A DNA stretch of 64,000 nt, taken from NCBI RefSeq assembly GCF_000814005.1, contig NZ_JWLK01000005.1:62001-126000 (forward strand). The letters are read 5' to 3'. Source of the stretch: Ruegeria sp. ANG-S4 (GTDB lineage: Bacteria; Pseudomonadota; Alphaproteobacteria; Rhodobacterales; Rhodobacteraceae). The notes beneath the pieces were generated by a model. That model searched no databases. It was not told the DNA's origin and worked only from the letters and a program-made list of their open reading frames with translations. Below, piece after piece: positions 26,592-35,175 of this stretch. Made by a program: the position numbers and the translations under genes. Positions within the stretch are counted from its first letter, which is position 1; every line of letters begins with the position of its first letter.

Positions 26592-27150
26592 ACCCATCAG
26601 CGCACTGAACCACGCAAGCTTTGATGGCATCGCCAAGGTCGAGGAATGCGGCCTGCAGGGGATGATCACCCTGCGCGGAAACCTGAAGGACAAAGTGCTG
26701 ATCAAAGCCGTCAAGGATGCCGCGGGTCAGAAAGTGCCCGGTCAGCGTGAGGCTCTGGTCGACGGCGATACCGGTGTTTGCTGGATGTCGCCCGATGAGT
26801 TGCTGGTGCTGGTGCCCTATACCGAGGTCGAAGCCAAGCTGAGCGCAATGAACAATGTGCTCGGCGGCACGCACGCGCTTGCAGTCAATGTCTCGGATGC
26901 GCGCGCCGTGTTCCGCGTCTCGGGCGCATCAGCGCGCGAGGTGATGGGCAAGGTCGCTCCGGTCGATTTTTCGACGGATATGTTCCAGCCCGGCCAAATC
27001 CGCCGCTCGCGTCTTGCTCAAGTGGCGGGTGCCTTCTGGATGGACGACGATCAGACCTTCCGCGTGGTCTGTTTCCGATCTGCGGCGGATTACGCCTTCA
27101 AACTGCTTAAGGTTGCGGCGCAACCCGGCAGCGAGGTTGGGGTTTACTAA
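26584..27150 (+). CDS. soxG: Sarcosine oxidase subunit gamma
   Basis: Subunit of 188 residues related to the GcvT/YgfZ-type fold. MSEPISALNHASFDG, SPDELLVLVPYTE and VNVSDARAVFRVSGASAREVM are typical of SoxG, and the C-terminus ends with ADYAFKLLKVAAQPG. The ATG overlaps the soxA stop by eight bases and has GGAGA upstream, so it is the last coupled cistron of the operon. No one-carbon gene such as glyA or purU follows in this window. Confidence 0.93.
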   Translation: MSEPISALNHASFDGIAKVEECGLQGMITLRGNLKDKVLIKAVKDAAGQKVPGQREALVDGDTGVCWMSPDELLVLVPYTEVEAKLSAMNNVLGGTHALAVNVSDARAVFRVSGASAREVMGKVAPVDFSTDMFQPGQIRRSRLAQVAGAFWMDDDQTFRVVCFRSAADYAFKLLKVAAQPGSEVGVY

Positions 27151-27164
27151 TCCGACCAGCGAAT

Positions 27165-27187
27165 AAGTCCCGGTTCGTCCGGGGCTT
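27165..27187 (+). terminator. Hairpin after the sox operon
   Basis: AAGTCCCGG-ttcgt-CCGGGGCTT forms a nine-base stem with one G-U wobble, followed by AATTGTCTTTATT. It lies between soxG and the convergent leftward gene at 27196, and may end both transcripts. The T-run is interrupted, so strength is uncertain. Confidence 0.55.
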
Positions 27188-27195
27188 AATTGTCT

Positions 27196-27585
27196 TTATT
27201 GAACTTTGCACGTCCCTGTGCCGTAAGGCTTGTTCGAAGCATTCGTAGTTACGAATGCCATGCGAAGCTTGACGCTATTGTCCGTCGGATCGAGGTTGGC
27301 CTGATACCGAACGCGAAGGTTGCCTCCCGCTGACGCCGGAAGCGTCAGGTTCCAATTCATCCGATAGCCTTTTGTCCCCCGGTTCTTGAAACGTGCGTTG
27401 GTCCAGTCATGGTGGTTGCTTGCGACCTTCGCCGAGCCGGTGGCAACGTCTACTTGAAAGAAATACTCGGGCGCGATCCATCCGTGCCCATCCAGTTTGG
27501 TTATATCGCAGGCATAGGTTACCGATTCAGCCGCGGCAGCATGTGCGCCAAACAGCGTCAATAAAGCGAATGACAAATGTTTCAT
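27196..27585 (-). CDS. Exported hypothetical protein
   Basis: Protein of 129 residues with a signal peptide (MKHLSFALLTLFGAHAAAA, predicted cleavage after AAA-ES) and a predicted beta-rich mature domain: ESVTYACDITKLDGHGW, then FQVDVATGSAKVASNHHDW, and a late LRVRYQANLDP. Two cysteines (residues ~27 and ~126) could form a disulfide. No named family recognised. It converges on the sox operon. Periplasmic or extracellular location is inferred. Confidence 0.7.
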   Translation of the reverse strand: MKHLSFALLTLFGAHAAAAESVTYACDITKLDGHGWIAPEYFFQVDVATGSAKVASNHHDWTNARFKNRGTKGYRMNWNLTLPASAGGNLRVRYQANLDPTDNSVKLRMAFVTTNASNKPYGTGTCKVQ

Positions 27586-27686
27586 GAAATCCTTGTTTTC
27601 TTAGCTTTTGTCTTGCCACGACAACACCTCAAGCGGGAAATTGCAAGTCAAAACACAAGATTTGCGGGAAATTCAGGCAGGCACTT

Positions 27687-28448
27687 TCAATGGTGCAACA
27701 AGACGGTCTGATACTTTGACAAGGCGTCCGGTTCCAACAATTGACCGACCGATATGGGGCGCAGTTTTTCATCTTTTAAGTTGGAATAGAAGGCCAAAGC
27801 CTCAAGCAGTTTTTGTGTCGCTCCGTGCCTGTCGCTCACCGGTAACAACGGCGCATGCAGCGAGAGGTATAATGCGGCTTTCTGCTTTTTCAGCCAAGGC
27901 AAGAGAGTCGGCAGAACAAAGAACTCGGCCCCTTCAACATCCATCTTGACCAGTGAAACGCCAGACAGATCATTGACAGATTCAAACTGGTCCCACGAGA
28001 TCGTCAGAGCATCGCTGCCATGTGCCCCGTCATGAAGCAGCGAGCTGGTGGAATCACCCGCCTCGCCACGCACCGAAGCCATGCGGGCCACTCCGAATTG
28101 ATCCGACAACGCCACCCCAAAGGCAGATACATTTTGAATCCCATTGAGGTCCAGATTCCACGCCAGATGCCGATACGCGGTCGGGTCGGGCTCGAAGCAC
28201 CAGACATGCCGGGCTTTGCGGGAACCGTACAGAACTGTCGGGCCGATCCAAGCGCCGATGTCCAGATAACCACAGTCCGACGAAAGATACCGGTCCAGAA
28301 CGGAGAAGGTTTCAGGCTCCCAGTCGCCCGCCGATGCCTTGCGCCAGAATTTCGAGTGATAGGGGTCCAGACGAAACGGCTCGCCATTCAGATTGCCAGA
28401 ACAGTATCCGCGGGCGCGGTAGAACATCTTGCGCGCCTCAATCAGCAT
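27687..28448 (-). CDS. Lone FkbM-family methyltransferase
   Basis: SAM-dependent methyltransferase-like protein of 253 residues. CGYLDIGAWIGPTVLYGSRK near residue 59 is the SAM motif (DIGAWIG replacing the usual DIGANIG), CFEPDPTAYRHLAWNLDLNG is motif II, and SLVKMDVEGAEFFVLPTL is the FkbM signature. Sugar or lipid-linked glycan methylation is likely; the substrate is unknown. Start at MLIEARKMF has GGAGG seven bases upstream; a 19-codon longer form is unsupported. It is isolated, about 12 kb from the island that holds two other FkbM genes. Confidence 0.83.
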   Translation of the reverse strand: MLIEARKMFYRARGYCSGNLNGEPFRLDPYHSKFWRKASAGDWEPETFSVLDRYLSSDCGYLDIGAWIGPTVLYGSRKARHVWCFEPDPTAYRHLAWNLDLNGIQNVSAFGVALSDQFGVARMASVRGEAGDSTSSLLHDGAHGSDALTISWDQFESVNDLSGVSLVKMDVEGAEFFVLPTLLPWLKKQKAALYLSLHAPLLPVSDRHGATQKLLEALAFYSNLKDEKLRPISVGQLLEPDALSKYQTVLLHH

Positions 28449-28548
28449 CGCGGACCTCCGAGTTTTCTTTTCTCTGCCCTTGACCTGCGGGCGCAGCCAA
28501 AGCATTTAACCCTTGGAACCGCAACATTCATTTCAACAGGGGGCCGAG

Positions 28549-29148
28549 ATGGCTTTTGAACTTCCTGATCTTCCTTATGCACATGACGCGCTGGCAGCCA
28601 AGGGCATGTCCGCGGAAACTCTGGAATATCACCACGACCTGCACCACAAGGCCTATGTCGACAACGGCAACAAGCTGATTGCGGGCACCGAATGGGACGG
28701 CAAGTCGCTGGAAGAGATCATCGTTGGCACCTATGACGCAAATGCTGTCGCGCAAAACGGTATCTTCAACAACATCAGCCAGCTGTGGAACCACAACCAG
28801 TTCTGGGAGATGATGGGACCCGGCGATTACGGCATGCCCGGCGAGTTGGAAAAGGCTCTGACCGAGAGCTTTGGCTCGGTTGACGAATTCAAGTCGCAGT
28901 TCAGCGCCGCAGGTGCCGGTCAGTTCGGGTCGGGCTGGGCATGGCTGGTCAAGAACGCAGACGGTTCGCTGGCTGTGACCAAGACCGAGAACGGCGTGAA
29001 CCCGCTGTGCTTTGGTCAAACCGCGCTGCTGGGCTGCGACGTGTGGGAGCACAGCTACTACATCGATTTCCGCAACAAACGCCCGGCCTACCTGTCGAAC
29101 TTTCTCGACAATCTGGTGAACTGGGAAAACGTCGCGTCGCGGATGTGA
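28549..29148 (+). CDS. sodB: Superoxide dismutase (Fe/Mn type)
   Basis: Cytoplasmic enzyme of 199 residues disproportionating superoxide to O2 and H2O2. The ligands are visible: a histidine in EYHHDLHHKAYVDN, one in LWNHNQFWEMM, and the Asp and His of DVWEHSYYIDFRNKRPAYL. Length and order fit the family. Iron or manganese specificity cannot be settled by eye, although the sodB name follows the usual alphaproteobacterial annotation. ATG 28549 is the first after the leftward FkbM gene; an upstream in-frame ATG at 28513 lacks support. The phosphoesterase begins four bases after its stop. Confidence 0.95.
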   Translation: MAFELPDLPYAHDALAAKGMSAETLEYHHDLHHKAYVDNGNKLIAGTEWDGKSLEEIIVGTYDANAVAQNGIFNNISQLWNHNQFWEMMGPGDYGMPGELEKALTESFGSVDEFKSQFSAAGAGQFGSGWAWLVKNADGSLAVTKTENGVNPLCFGQTALLGCDVWEHSYYIDFRNKRPAYLSNFLDNLVNWENVASRM

Positions 29149-29151
29149 TCT

Positions 29152-30033
29152 TTGACCCGACGAGGGTTTATCAAGGGCCTGCTAGCAACCACGCTGGCAG
29201 GTCTTTTTGTTGCCGCCTACGGGTTCTTCATCGAGCCCGGGTTACGGTTGCGCGTTCAGAAGTGGCGTCTGAAACGTGCGGACTGGACGGCCGGACCGGT
29301 GCGGATCGCAGTTTTGACCGATCTGCATGTTGGCGAACCCCATATGGGGCTGGATCGGATCAGGCAATTCGTGCGCCGGACCAACGCGTTATCGCCCGAT
29401 CTGATCCTCTTGCTGGGTGATTTTGCAGCGGGGCACAGATTTGTGTCCGAACCGGTGGTGATAGACGATCTGGCCCCTGTACTGGCTGATTTGGAAGCAA
29501 AGCATGGGGTTTACGCGATTTTGGGCAATCACGACTGGTGGGATGACCTGAAGGCGCAGCGCCGGGGTGGCGGGCCGAACCTTTATGGCGAGGCGTTGCA
29601 ACGACATGGTATTCAGTTGCTCTCCAACGCTGCGGTTAAGCTTGAGGATGCCGGCTTCTGGCTGGCAGGGCTTGAGGATCAACTGGCCATCGTAAAAGGG
29701 CCGGGCCGGTATCAGGGGCTGGATGATCTGCCTGCGACCCTGACGCAGATCTCGGATGACGCTCCGGTTGTGTTGATGGCGCATGAGCCTGACATTTTTC
29801 CGAAAGTCTCGGATCGGGTGGCGCTGACCCTTTCGGGTCATACGCATGGGGGACAGGTGCGATTGTTCGGCTGGTCGCCCATGGTCCCATCGCGGTTCGG
29901 CAATCGCTATGCCTATGGTCATGTGCGTGAGGATGGGCGTGATCTGGTGGTTTCGGGTGGCATCGGCTGTTCAATCCTGCCTGTGCGTTTTGGCGTAACG
30001 CCCGAGATCACGGTGATAGAGCTTTCCGCCTGA
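29152..30033 (+). CDS. Metallophosphoesterase, YaeI-like, membrane-anchored
   Basis: Protein of 293 residues. The N-terminus TRRGFIKGLLATTLAGLFVA is a signal-anchor with a twin-arginine-like beginning. The calcineurin-like fold follows: AVLTDLHVGEP (metal-binding D-x-H), LLLGDF, AILGNHDWWDD, VVLMAHEPD and LSGHTHGGQVRLF. All dimetal residues of the family are present. YaeI-type proteins include phosphodiesterases acting on lipid A intermediates, but the true substrate here is unknown. Start is TTG, immediately after sodB; no good ribosome-binding site supports another choice. Confidence 0.83.
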   Translation: MTRRGFIKGLLATTLAGLFVAAYGFFIEPGLRLRVQKWRLKRADWTAGPVRIAVLTDLHVGEPHMGLDRIRQFVRRTNALSPDLILLLGDFAAGHRFVSEPVVIDDLAPVLADLEAKHGVYAILGNHDWWDDLKAQRRGGGPNLYGEALQRHGIQLLSNAAVKLEDAGFWLAGLEDQLAIVKGPGRYQGLDDLPATLTQISDDAPVVLMAHEPDIFPKVSDRVALTLSGHTHGGQVRLFGWSPMVPSRFGNRYAYGHVREDGRDLVVSGGIGCSILPVRFGVTPEITVIELSA

Positions 30034-30248
30034 TCCCATCCCCGGTGGAAACCTGCCGAAACGTCAACTTTCGGACGCGACCCTATTGTACGGGCCCAAG
30101 CAGTACCTAGCTATAGTATGCGGTAGGGAGAGAACCGCCAAATAGTCACAAGCAGGTTTGTTTCGCGCGAATTGTACCGTTCGCGCGCCGCTCGAATTGT
30201 GCCTGCAAGGGCGAGGGATTGCTTAGTCAACCTTAACAGGAGACCACT

Positions 30249-30701
30249 ATGGCAGCACTTGAACAGGGAACATGGGTCATCATTGCGGATGGGGAAAAGG
30301 CCTTGGTGATGGAGAACATCACCGACGCGCAAGATCCCAATCTGGTCGTGGTATCGGTCGAAGAACCGGACACGCCACAGGCCAAACCGACGGACCGGGC
30401 CGGACGTCGATATGACGGCGGGCCCAGGCAGAAATCCGCAGTCGAAGAAGACCAATGGAAGACCCATGCCAAATCTCTGTTTGTGCAAGATGTCGCGAAC
30501 CTGTTGAACCGGCGCGGGCTGAAAGGCGCGTTCAAGCGTCTCGTGCTGGTCGCAAGCCCGCACGTTCTGGGGCTGCTGCGGCGGCGTCTGCACAGCGATG
30601 TTCTGGCAAAGGTTGTGGCCGAGGTTGATAAGACCCTGACCAATCACCCACTCCACAAGGTTGAACAGATTTTGACGGCGCGTCTGGCAAAACCGGCCTG
30701 A
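30249..30701 (+). CDS. Host attachment protein family (PF10116)
   Basis: Protein of 150 residues. GTWVIIADGEKALVMEN at the start and HVLGLLRRRLHSDV followed by VVAEVDKTLTNHPLHKVEQIL near the C-terminus are the conserved pieces of the family first noted as required for attachment to host cells. No signal peptide or membrane segment is apparent, so it is likely cytoplasmic despite the name. The ATG at 30249 follows AGGAG by eight bases. The 215 bases upstream hold no gene but contain a plausible -10 (TATAGT at 30113). The hairpin at 30716 lies after the stop. Confidence 0.8.
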   Translation: MAALEQGTWVIIADGEKALVMENITDAQDPNLVVVSVEEPDTPQAKPTDRAGRRYDGGPRQKSAVEEDQWKTHAKSLFVQDVANLLNRRGLKGAFKRLVLVASPHVLGLLRRRLHSDVLAKVVAEVDKTLTNHPLHKVEQILTARLAKPA

Positions 30702-30715
30702 TTGGTCCAGCGATT

Positions 30716-30739
30716 GCCGGGCGGTGTTGGCCGCCCGGC
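30716..30739. terminator. GC-rich hairpin between convergent genes
   Basis: GCCGGGCGG-tgttgg-CCGCCCGGC is a perfect nine-base stem with a six-base loop between the host-attachment gene (stop 30701) and the leftward LOG-family gene (stop 30741). It lacks a T-run on either side, so it may act as a barrier or transcript-end stabiliser rather than a full intrinsic terminator. Confidence 0.4.
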
Positions 30740-30740
30740 C

Positions 30741-31289
30741 TCAGATCAAACGACGAAGGCAGGTCATGGCCTCGCTGGGCGATGCGACCCACGTGATGAA
30801 ATCAGACAGGGAAGTGTCGGCAAAGCCCTGACCGATAACACGCTCAAGCAGCGTGTGCAGGCTGTCCCAATAGCCATCAATGTTCATAACCAGAATGGGC
30901 TTGTCGTGCAGGCCCAGCTGCCGCCATGTCAACGCTTCGAACAATTCGTCCAGCGAACCAGGGCCGCCCGGCATAACAACCACGGCGTCGGCATTCATGA
31001 TCATGACCTTTTTGCGCTCATGCATCGTTTCGGTGACAATGAACCGGCTCAGATCCGTCTTACCGACCTCTCTTTGCAAAAGATGCACCGGGATAACGCC
31101 GAAAGTATCGCCGCCGGCCGCCTGCGCCGCTCGCGCAACTTCTCCCATCAACCCGACGTCGCCCGCGCCGTAAACCAGACGCCAGTCGGCTTCCGCCAAT
31201 AGGGTGCCAAACTGGCTGGCGGCCCTTGCATAAGCCGGATTTGCGCCATTGCGTGACCCGCAATACACACAGACAGATTTCTGGGGCAT
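30741..31289 (-). CDS. LOG-family protein (cytokinin riboside 5'-monophosphate phosphoribohydrolase-like)
   Basis: Protein of 182 residues of the TIGR00730/LOG family. VCVYCGSRNGANPAY at the start, VYGAGDVGLMGEVARAAQAA and the signature PGGPGSLDELFEALTWRQ are present; the canonical PGGxGTxxE motif has serine in place of threonine. Family members release the free base from nucleoside monophosphates; many bacterial ones are generic nucleosidases. Start MPQKSVCVY is chosen because the frame upstream (to 31562) is not homologous. It converges on the host-attachment gene. Confidence 0.85.
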   Translation of the reverse strand: MPQKSVCVYCGSRNGANPAYARAASQFGTLLAEADWRLVYGAGDVGLMGEVARAAQAAGGDTFGVIPVHLLQREVGKTDLSRFIVTETMHERKKVMIMNADAVVVMPGGPGSLDELFEALTWRQLGLHDKPILVMNIDGYWDSLHTLLERVIGQGFADTSLSDFITWVASPSEAMTCLRRLI

Positions 31290-31415
31290 GAATGGGTATC
31301 TCCGGGCTTGTGTCAGAGGTTTTGACCCCTGATAGCGGGATTGATAGATTGGCTCAACCGTCCGTTGGAATGCCTGCCACTCAGGGCGTTTACGGGGCGG
31401 AGTGAAAGGACAGAA

Positions 31416-32798
31416 ATGAACGCCAAATCGGGAAGCGGAAGCTCTGGAACGTTTATCTGGGGGCTGGTTGCGGGTCTCGTCGTCCTGCTGGGGGCAGGCG
31501 GTCTGTATTTGGCAGGTGTCTTCGGCAGCGCCCCTGCGCCGCAGGAGGTCGAAGTTCAACAACCTGAAGAAACATCACCCCAAACAGCCGAACCTGCTGC
31601 GCCAGCCGAGGATGCGCAGGCCGAAGCGGAACCCGCCATCACCGAAGAACCGGAACAATCTGCACAGGCACCTGAACCCACTCAGGAAGAGTCGGAAGAA
31701 ACGGCGTCGGCCACGGCAGCGCCGGTTCTTGACCAGATTTTCGTCGAACCCGATGGCAACGCGGTCCTGTCCGGCAACGCCGCGCCCGGATCACAGGTCA
31801 ACGTGCTTTTGGATGGCGAGTCGGTACACAGCTTTACGGTCGACGAAACCGGGCAGTTTGCCGAGTTTGTTTTGATCCCGTTCGCAGATGACGCGCGTGG
31901 ATTGGTGCTTGAGACGCCGGGCGGGGATCAACCGGTTCGATCCGACGACTACCTGATCGCCGCCTTGCCCAAGCCCGCCCCCGAGCCAGGCGCGCCCGCT
32001 GTGGCAGAGCCCGAGCCGTCAGAGTCGGACGCGTCCACGCAAGAAGTCGCCGAGGCGCAGCCATCGACACCGACGGAAGAGGTTGCAGAGGCCGAAGGTT
32101 TGGCTGCACCGAACGACGCGGGAGAAGATGCCGAAGTGAGCCGGGCTGACGAGCCGGCAGCGGAAGCACCAGAGACAGAACTCGCCGCGGTGGATGAAAA
32201 TCCGGGCAGCGGATCTGCGACCGGACCCCAGCCGCAAACCGAAACGGAACAAGGCCAGCAGGTCGCCATCTTGCGATCGGGGGAAGAGGGTGTTGAGTTG
32301 GTCCAACCCCCGGCAGAGGACACGCCTCCGGATCAGGTGGCGCTTGATACGATTGGATACTCAGATACCGGTGAGGTCGAGTTGACCGGACGCGTGAAGG
32401 ACGAATCCTCGGTCCGGCTGTATCTGGATAATCAGTTGGTGGCGGATCTTGACCCGGTCGACGATGGCCAGTGGCGCGGAGAGATCGAGGACGTGGACCC
32501 CGGCGTTTACACCTTGCGCGTCGACGAAGTCTCGCCCGAGGGTAATGTCGTGAGCCGGATCGAAACTCCGTTCAAGCGTGAACCGATCGAGACGTTGCGC
32601 GCGGCAGAAGGCACGACCGGCCCCGAAGCTGCACCGATCCGCTCGGTGACGGTACAAAAGGGCGACACGCTGTGGGCCATTTCCCGCGAACGGTTCGGCG
32701 ATGGGGTTCTGTATGTCCGTCTGTTTGAAGCAAATCGCGAGTCGATCCGAGACCCGGACCTGATTTACCCCGGACAGATCTTCACGATCCCGGAATAA
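31416..32798 (+). CDS. LysM-domain protein with acidic low-complexity linker
   Basis: Envelope protein of 460 residues. An N-terminal transmembrane segment (TFIWGLVAGLVVLLGAGGLYL) is followed by a glutamate-, proline- and alanine-rich stretch (residues ~40-110), an Ig-like repeat (GNAVLSGNAAPGSQVNVLLD) repeated near residue 310 (SYSDTGEVELTGRVKDESS-like form), and a C-terminal LysM domain (VTVQKGDTLWAISRERFGD) near 412-459 for peptidoglycan binding. The low-complexity regions are probably disordered spacers reaching through the periplasm. AAAGGA precedes the ATG. Likely a cell-wall-associated scaffold; precise function is unknown. Confidence 0.78.
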   Translation: MNAKSGSGSSGTFIWGLVAGLVVLLGAGGLYLAGVFGSAPAPQEVEVQQPEETSPQTAEPAAPAEDAQAEAEPAITEEPEQSAQAPEPTQEESEETASATAAPVLDQIFVEPDGNAVLSGNAAPGSQVNVLLDGESVHSFTVDETGQFAEFVLIPFADDARGLVLETPGGDQPVRSDDYLIAALPKPAPEPGAPAVAEPEPSESDASTQEVAEAQPSTPTEEVAEAEGLAAPNDAGEDAEVSRADEPAAEAPETELAAVDENPGSGSATGPQPQTETEQGQQVAILRSGEEGVELVQPPAEDTPPDQVALDTIGYSDTGEVELTGRVKDESSVRLYLDNQLVADLDPVDDGQWRGEIEDVDPGVYTLRVDEVSPEGNVVSRIETPFKREPIETLRAAEGTTGPEAAPIRSVTVQKGDTLWAISRERFGDGVLYVRLFEANRESIRDPDLIYPGQIFTIPE

Positions 32799-32876
32799 GA
32801 CAAAAGCACTGGCCCTTTGCCGGGCCGGTCCAATCTCAGACCGCAGTCAAGATACGTGATGAGGAAAGCGCCCCCG

Positions 32877-34682
32877 ATGCATTCCGATGACATGCCGCAG
32901 CCGGACGAGCGTCGCTCGGGGTGGCGAACGATCCGAAAGGTTGCCCCTTACCTGTGGCCCGATGACGAGCCCTGGGTCAAACGCCGTGTGACCCTCGCGT
33001 TGATCATGCTGGTCATGGCAAAGCTGATCGCCGTGTATACGCCCATTTTGTACAAAGGCGCGGTGGACAGTCTTGCGGGCGAGGGGGTGCCTCCGCTGGC
33101 GCTTGGTGCGGTCGGCTTGACGGTTGCGTATGGCGTGGCGCGGATGACGAATGTTGGCTTCCAACAGTTGCGCGATGCGATGTTCGCGCCGGTCGGCCAA
33201 CGCGCGCTTCGGGCACTGGCGCTGGAGACGTTCAAGCACATCCATCAACTCTCGATGCGTTACCACGTGACGCGCCGCACCGGCGGTCTGAGCCGTATCA
33301 TTGAGCGGGGGGTCAAAGGGGTCGAATTTCTTTTGCGTTTCCTTCTGTTTTCGATCGGGCCGCTGATCCTTGAGTTGCTGTTGGTGGCGGTGATCCTGAT
33401 GTGGCTGTTCGACGTTTGGTATCTGGTTGTCGTTGCGGTGACGATTGCCCTTTACATCTGGTTCACCTTCGCAGTGACCGAGTGGCGCGTGAAGCTACGG
33501 CGCGAGATGAACGATCAGGACACCGAAGCCAATCAACGGGCCATCGACAGCCTGTTGAACTTTGAAACGGTCAAATACTTCAACGCCGAGATGCGCGAAG
33601 CCGACCGGTATGACGTGTCGATGAAAGCCTATGCCAAAGCGGCGCTCAAAACGGCTTATTCTCTGGCATTTCTGAACTTCGGACAGTCCATGCTGATCAC
33701 GGCCGGTTTGATTGGCGTCATGGTTTTGGCAGCGGTGGGCGTGCAAAACGGAACTCTGACCGTCGGTGACTTTGTGATGGTCAACGCCTACATGATCCAA
33801 ATCACCGTTCCATTGAATTTCCTGGGCACTGTCTATCGCGAGATCAGACAGTCGCTGGTGGATATGGGGCAGATGTTCGACCTGCTTGAACAGCCAGCCG
33901 AGGTATCAGACAAGGCGTGTGCGCCAAATCTGAAAGTGACGGGTGGCGAGGTCGCTTTGCAAGACGTTCGCTTCGGATATGAGGCGGATCGCGAAATCCT
34001 CAAAGGCGTATCGCTGATTGTTCCTGCGGGTCAGACTGTTGCCATCGTCGGGGCGACCGGGTCGGGCAAGTCAACCATCGGGCGGCTGTTGTTCCGCTTC
34101 TATGACGTGACCGGAGGCGCGCTGAAAATAGACGGGCAGGACGTGCGTGATGTGACACAATCCAGCCTGCACGCGGCGATTGGCGTGGTGCCGCAGGATA
34201 CCGTTCTGTTCAACGATACCATCCGGTACAACATCGCCTACGGACGGGACGGGGCCAGCCAGTCGGAGGTCGAAGCAGCGGCCAAGTCTGCTCAAATCCA
34301 TGAATTCATCGAAAGCCTGCCGCAGGGGTATGACACCAAGGTGGGTGAGCGTGGGTTGAAACTGTCCGGCGGTGAAAAGCAGCGCGTCGGCATCGCGCGC
34401 ACGCTTCTCAAGAACCCTCCGATCCTGTTGCTGGACGAGGCCACGTCGGCGCTGGATACAGATACCGAGCAGGACATTAAGGACGCGCTGTCACGCGCGG
34501 GTGAAGGGCGCACAGTGATCACCATTGCCCACCGTCTGAGCACGATAGCCGAAGCGGATCAAATCGTGGTGCTGGAACAGGGTGAGATAATCGAGCAGGG
34601 CACACATGAAGAACTGCTGCGGCGTGACGGTCGGTATGCACAGCTATGGAACCGCCAACAGGCGGATGTTCAGGCCGCCTGA
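32877..34682 (+). CDS. Atm1/HMT-type ABC exporter
   Basis: Fused half-transporter of 601 residues. An N-terminal membrane domain of six helices (residues ~35-330) is followed by an ATPase domain: GATGSGKST (Walker A), LSGGEKQR (signature), ILLLDEATS (Walker B) and the switch histidine in TIAHRLST. The order and the sequence before the first helix (GWRTIRKVAPYLWPDDE) match the Atm1-like group, which exports glutathione-linked or iron-sulfur-cluster-related species in alphaproteobacteria. The start at 32877 follows AGGAAA about ten bases upstream; an ATG at 32859 and 32892 are alternatives. A mitochondrial-type role is inferred. Confidence 0.85.
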   Translation: MHSDDMPQPDERRSGWRTIRKVAPYLWPDDEPWVKRRVTLALIMLVMAKLIAVYTPILYKGAVDSLAGEGVPPLALGAVGLTVAYGVARMTNVGFQQLRDAMFAPVGQRALRALALETFKHIHQLSMRYHVTRRTGGLSRIIERGVKGVEFLLRFLLFSIGPLILELLLVAVILMWLFDVWYLVVVAVTIALYIWFTFAVTEWRVKLRREMNDQDTEANQRAIDSLLNFETVKYFNAEMREADRYDVSMKAYAKAALKTAYSLAFLNFGQSMLITAGLIGVMVLAAVGVQNGTLTVGDFVMVNAYMIQITVPLNFLGTVYREIRQSLVDMGQMFDLLEQPAEVSDKACAPNLKVTGGEVALQDVRFGYEADREILKGVSLIVPAGQTVAIVGATGSGKSTIGRLLFRFYDVTGGALKIDGQDVRDVTQSSLHAAIGVVPQDTVLFNDTIRYNIAYGRDGASQSEVEAAAKSAQIHEFIESLPQGYDTKVGERGLKLSGGEKQRVGIARTLLKNPPILLLDEATSALDTDTEQDIKDALSRAGEGRTVITIAHRLSTIAEADQIVVLEQGEIIEQGTHEELLRRDGRYAQLWNRQQADVQAA

Positions 34683-34803
34683 TCGCATAGCTATACAGAT
34701 GCCCAAAGCCCGTTTTGTGTTTGACGCGAGACGCCCATCCCGACATCTTGCGAAGACCGCAACACGCTATGCGTGCGGCCCAAGCACAACAAGGGATAAC
34801 CGA

Positions 34804-35127
34804 ATGAAATCGCGAGCAGCGGCAGCTTTGACTGCCTTGTCAATCTTTGCTACGGCAGCAATGGCCGAAGATCTGGAGTTCTTGATCATCAACGAAACCA
34901 GCGTTGATCTGGTCGAATTCAACGTATCTGCGGCCTCTTCCGACAGTTGGGAACGAAACTTGTTACAGGGCGGCTATCTGGCGTCGGATTACGAAGTCGG
35001 CGTATTGATCGCAGATGGTCTGACCACCTGCGTGTATGACATTCGCGGCGTCTTCAGCGATGGCGCGTCGGTCGAAGACTATGGCTTGGACCTGTGCGAA
35101 TTGGGCGAATACGCGTTCGTAGAATAA
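34804..35127 (+). CDS. Small exported hypothetical protein
   Basis: Protein of 107 residues with a signal peptide (MKSRAAAALTALSIFATAAMA) and an acidic mature domain. The mature part contains LEFLIINETSVDLVEFNVS, WERNLLQGGYLASDYEVGV and a conserved-looking C-terminal CELGEYAF; two cysteines (CVYDIRG and DLCELG) may pair. I recall related proteins in Roseobacter genomes but no named function. AAGGGA precedes ATG 34804. It is convergent with the RND gene and ends just before a shared terminator. Confidence 0.7.
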   Translation: MKSRAAAALTALSIFATAAMAEDLEFLIINETSVDLVEFNVSAASSDSWERNLLQGGYLASDYEVGVLIADGLTTCVYDIRGVFSDGASVEDYGLDLCELGEYAFVE

Positions 35128-35146
35128 CACGAACCTCTAAAAACTG

Positions 35147-35175
35147 AGGGCGAGCCAACAGGCTCGCCCTTCCTT
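35147..35175 (+). terminator. Bidirectional intrinsic terminator
   Basis: AGGGCGAGCC-aaca-GGCTCGCCCT is a perfect ten-base stem with a T-rich tail TTCCTT on the plus strand. On the minus strand the same hairpin is followed by CAGTTTTTAGAGG. It therefore serves both the exported protein gene (stop 35127) and the convergent RND gene (stop 35174). Confidence 0.85.

Noticed and set aside
24399..26714. Leftward open frame of 771 codons opposite soxA
   Set aside because: It lies wholly antisense to a clear 1,004-residue soxA with recognisable domains; GC-rich codon bias creates such shadows.
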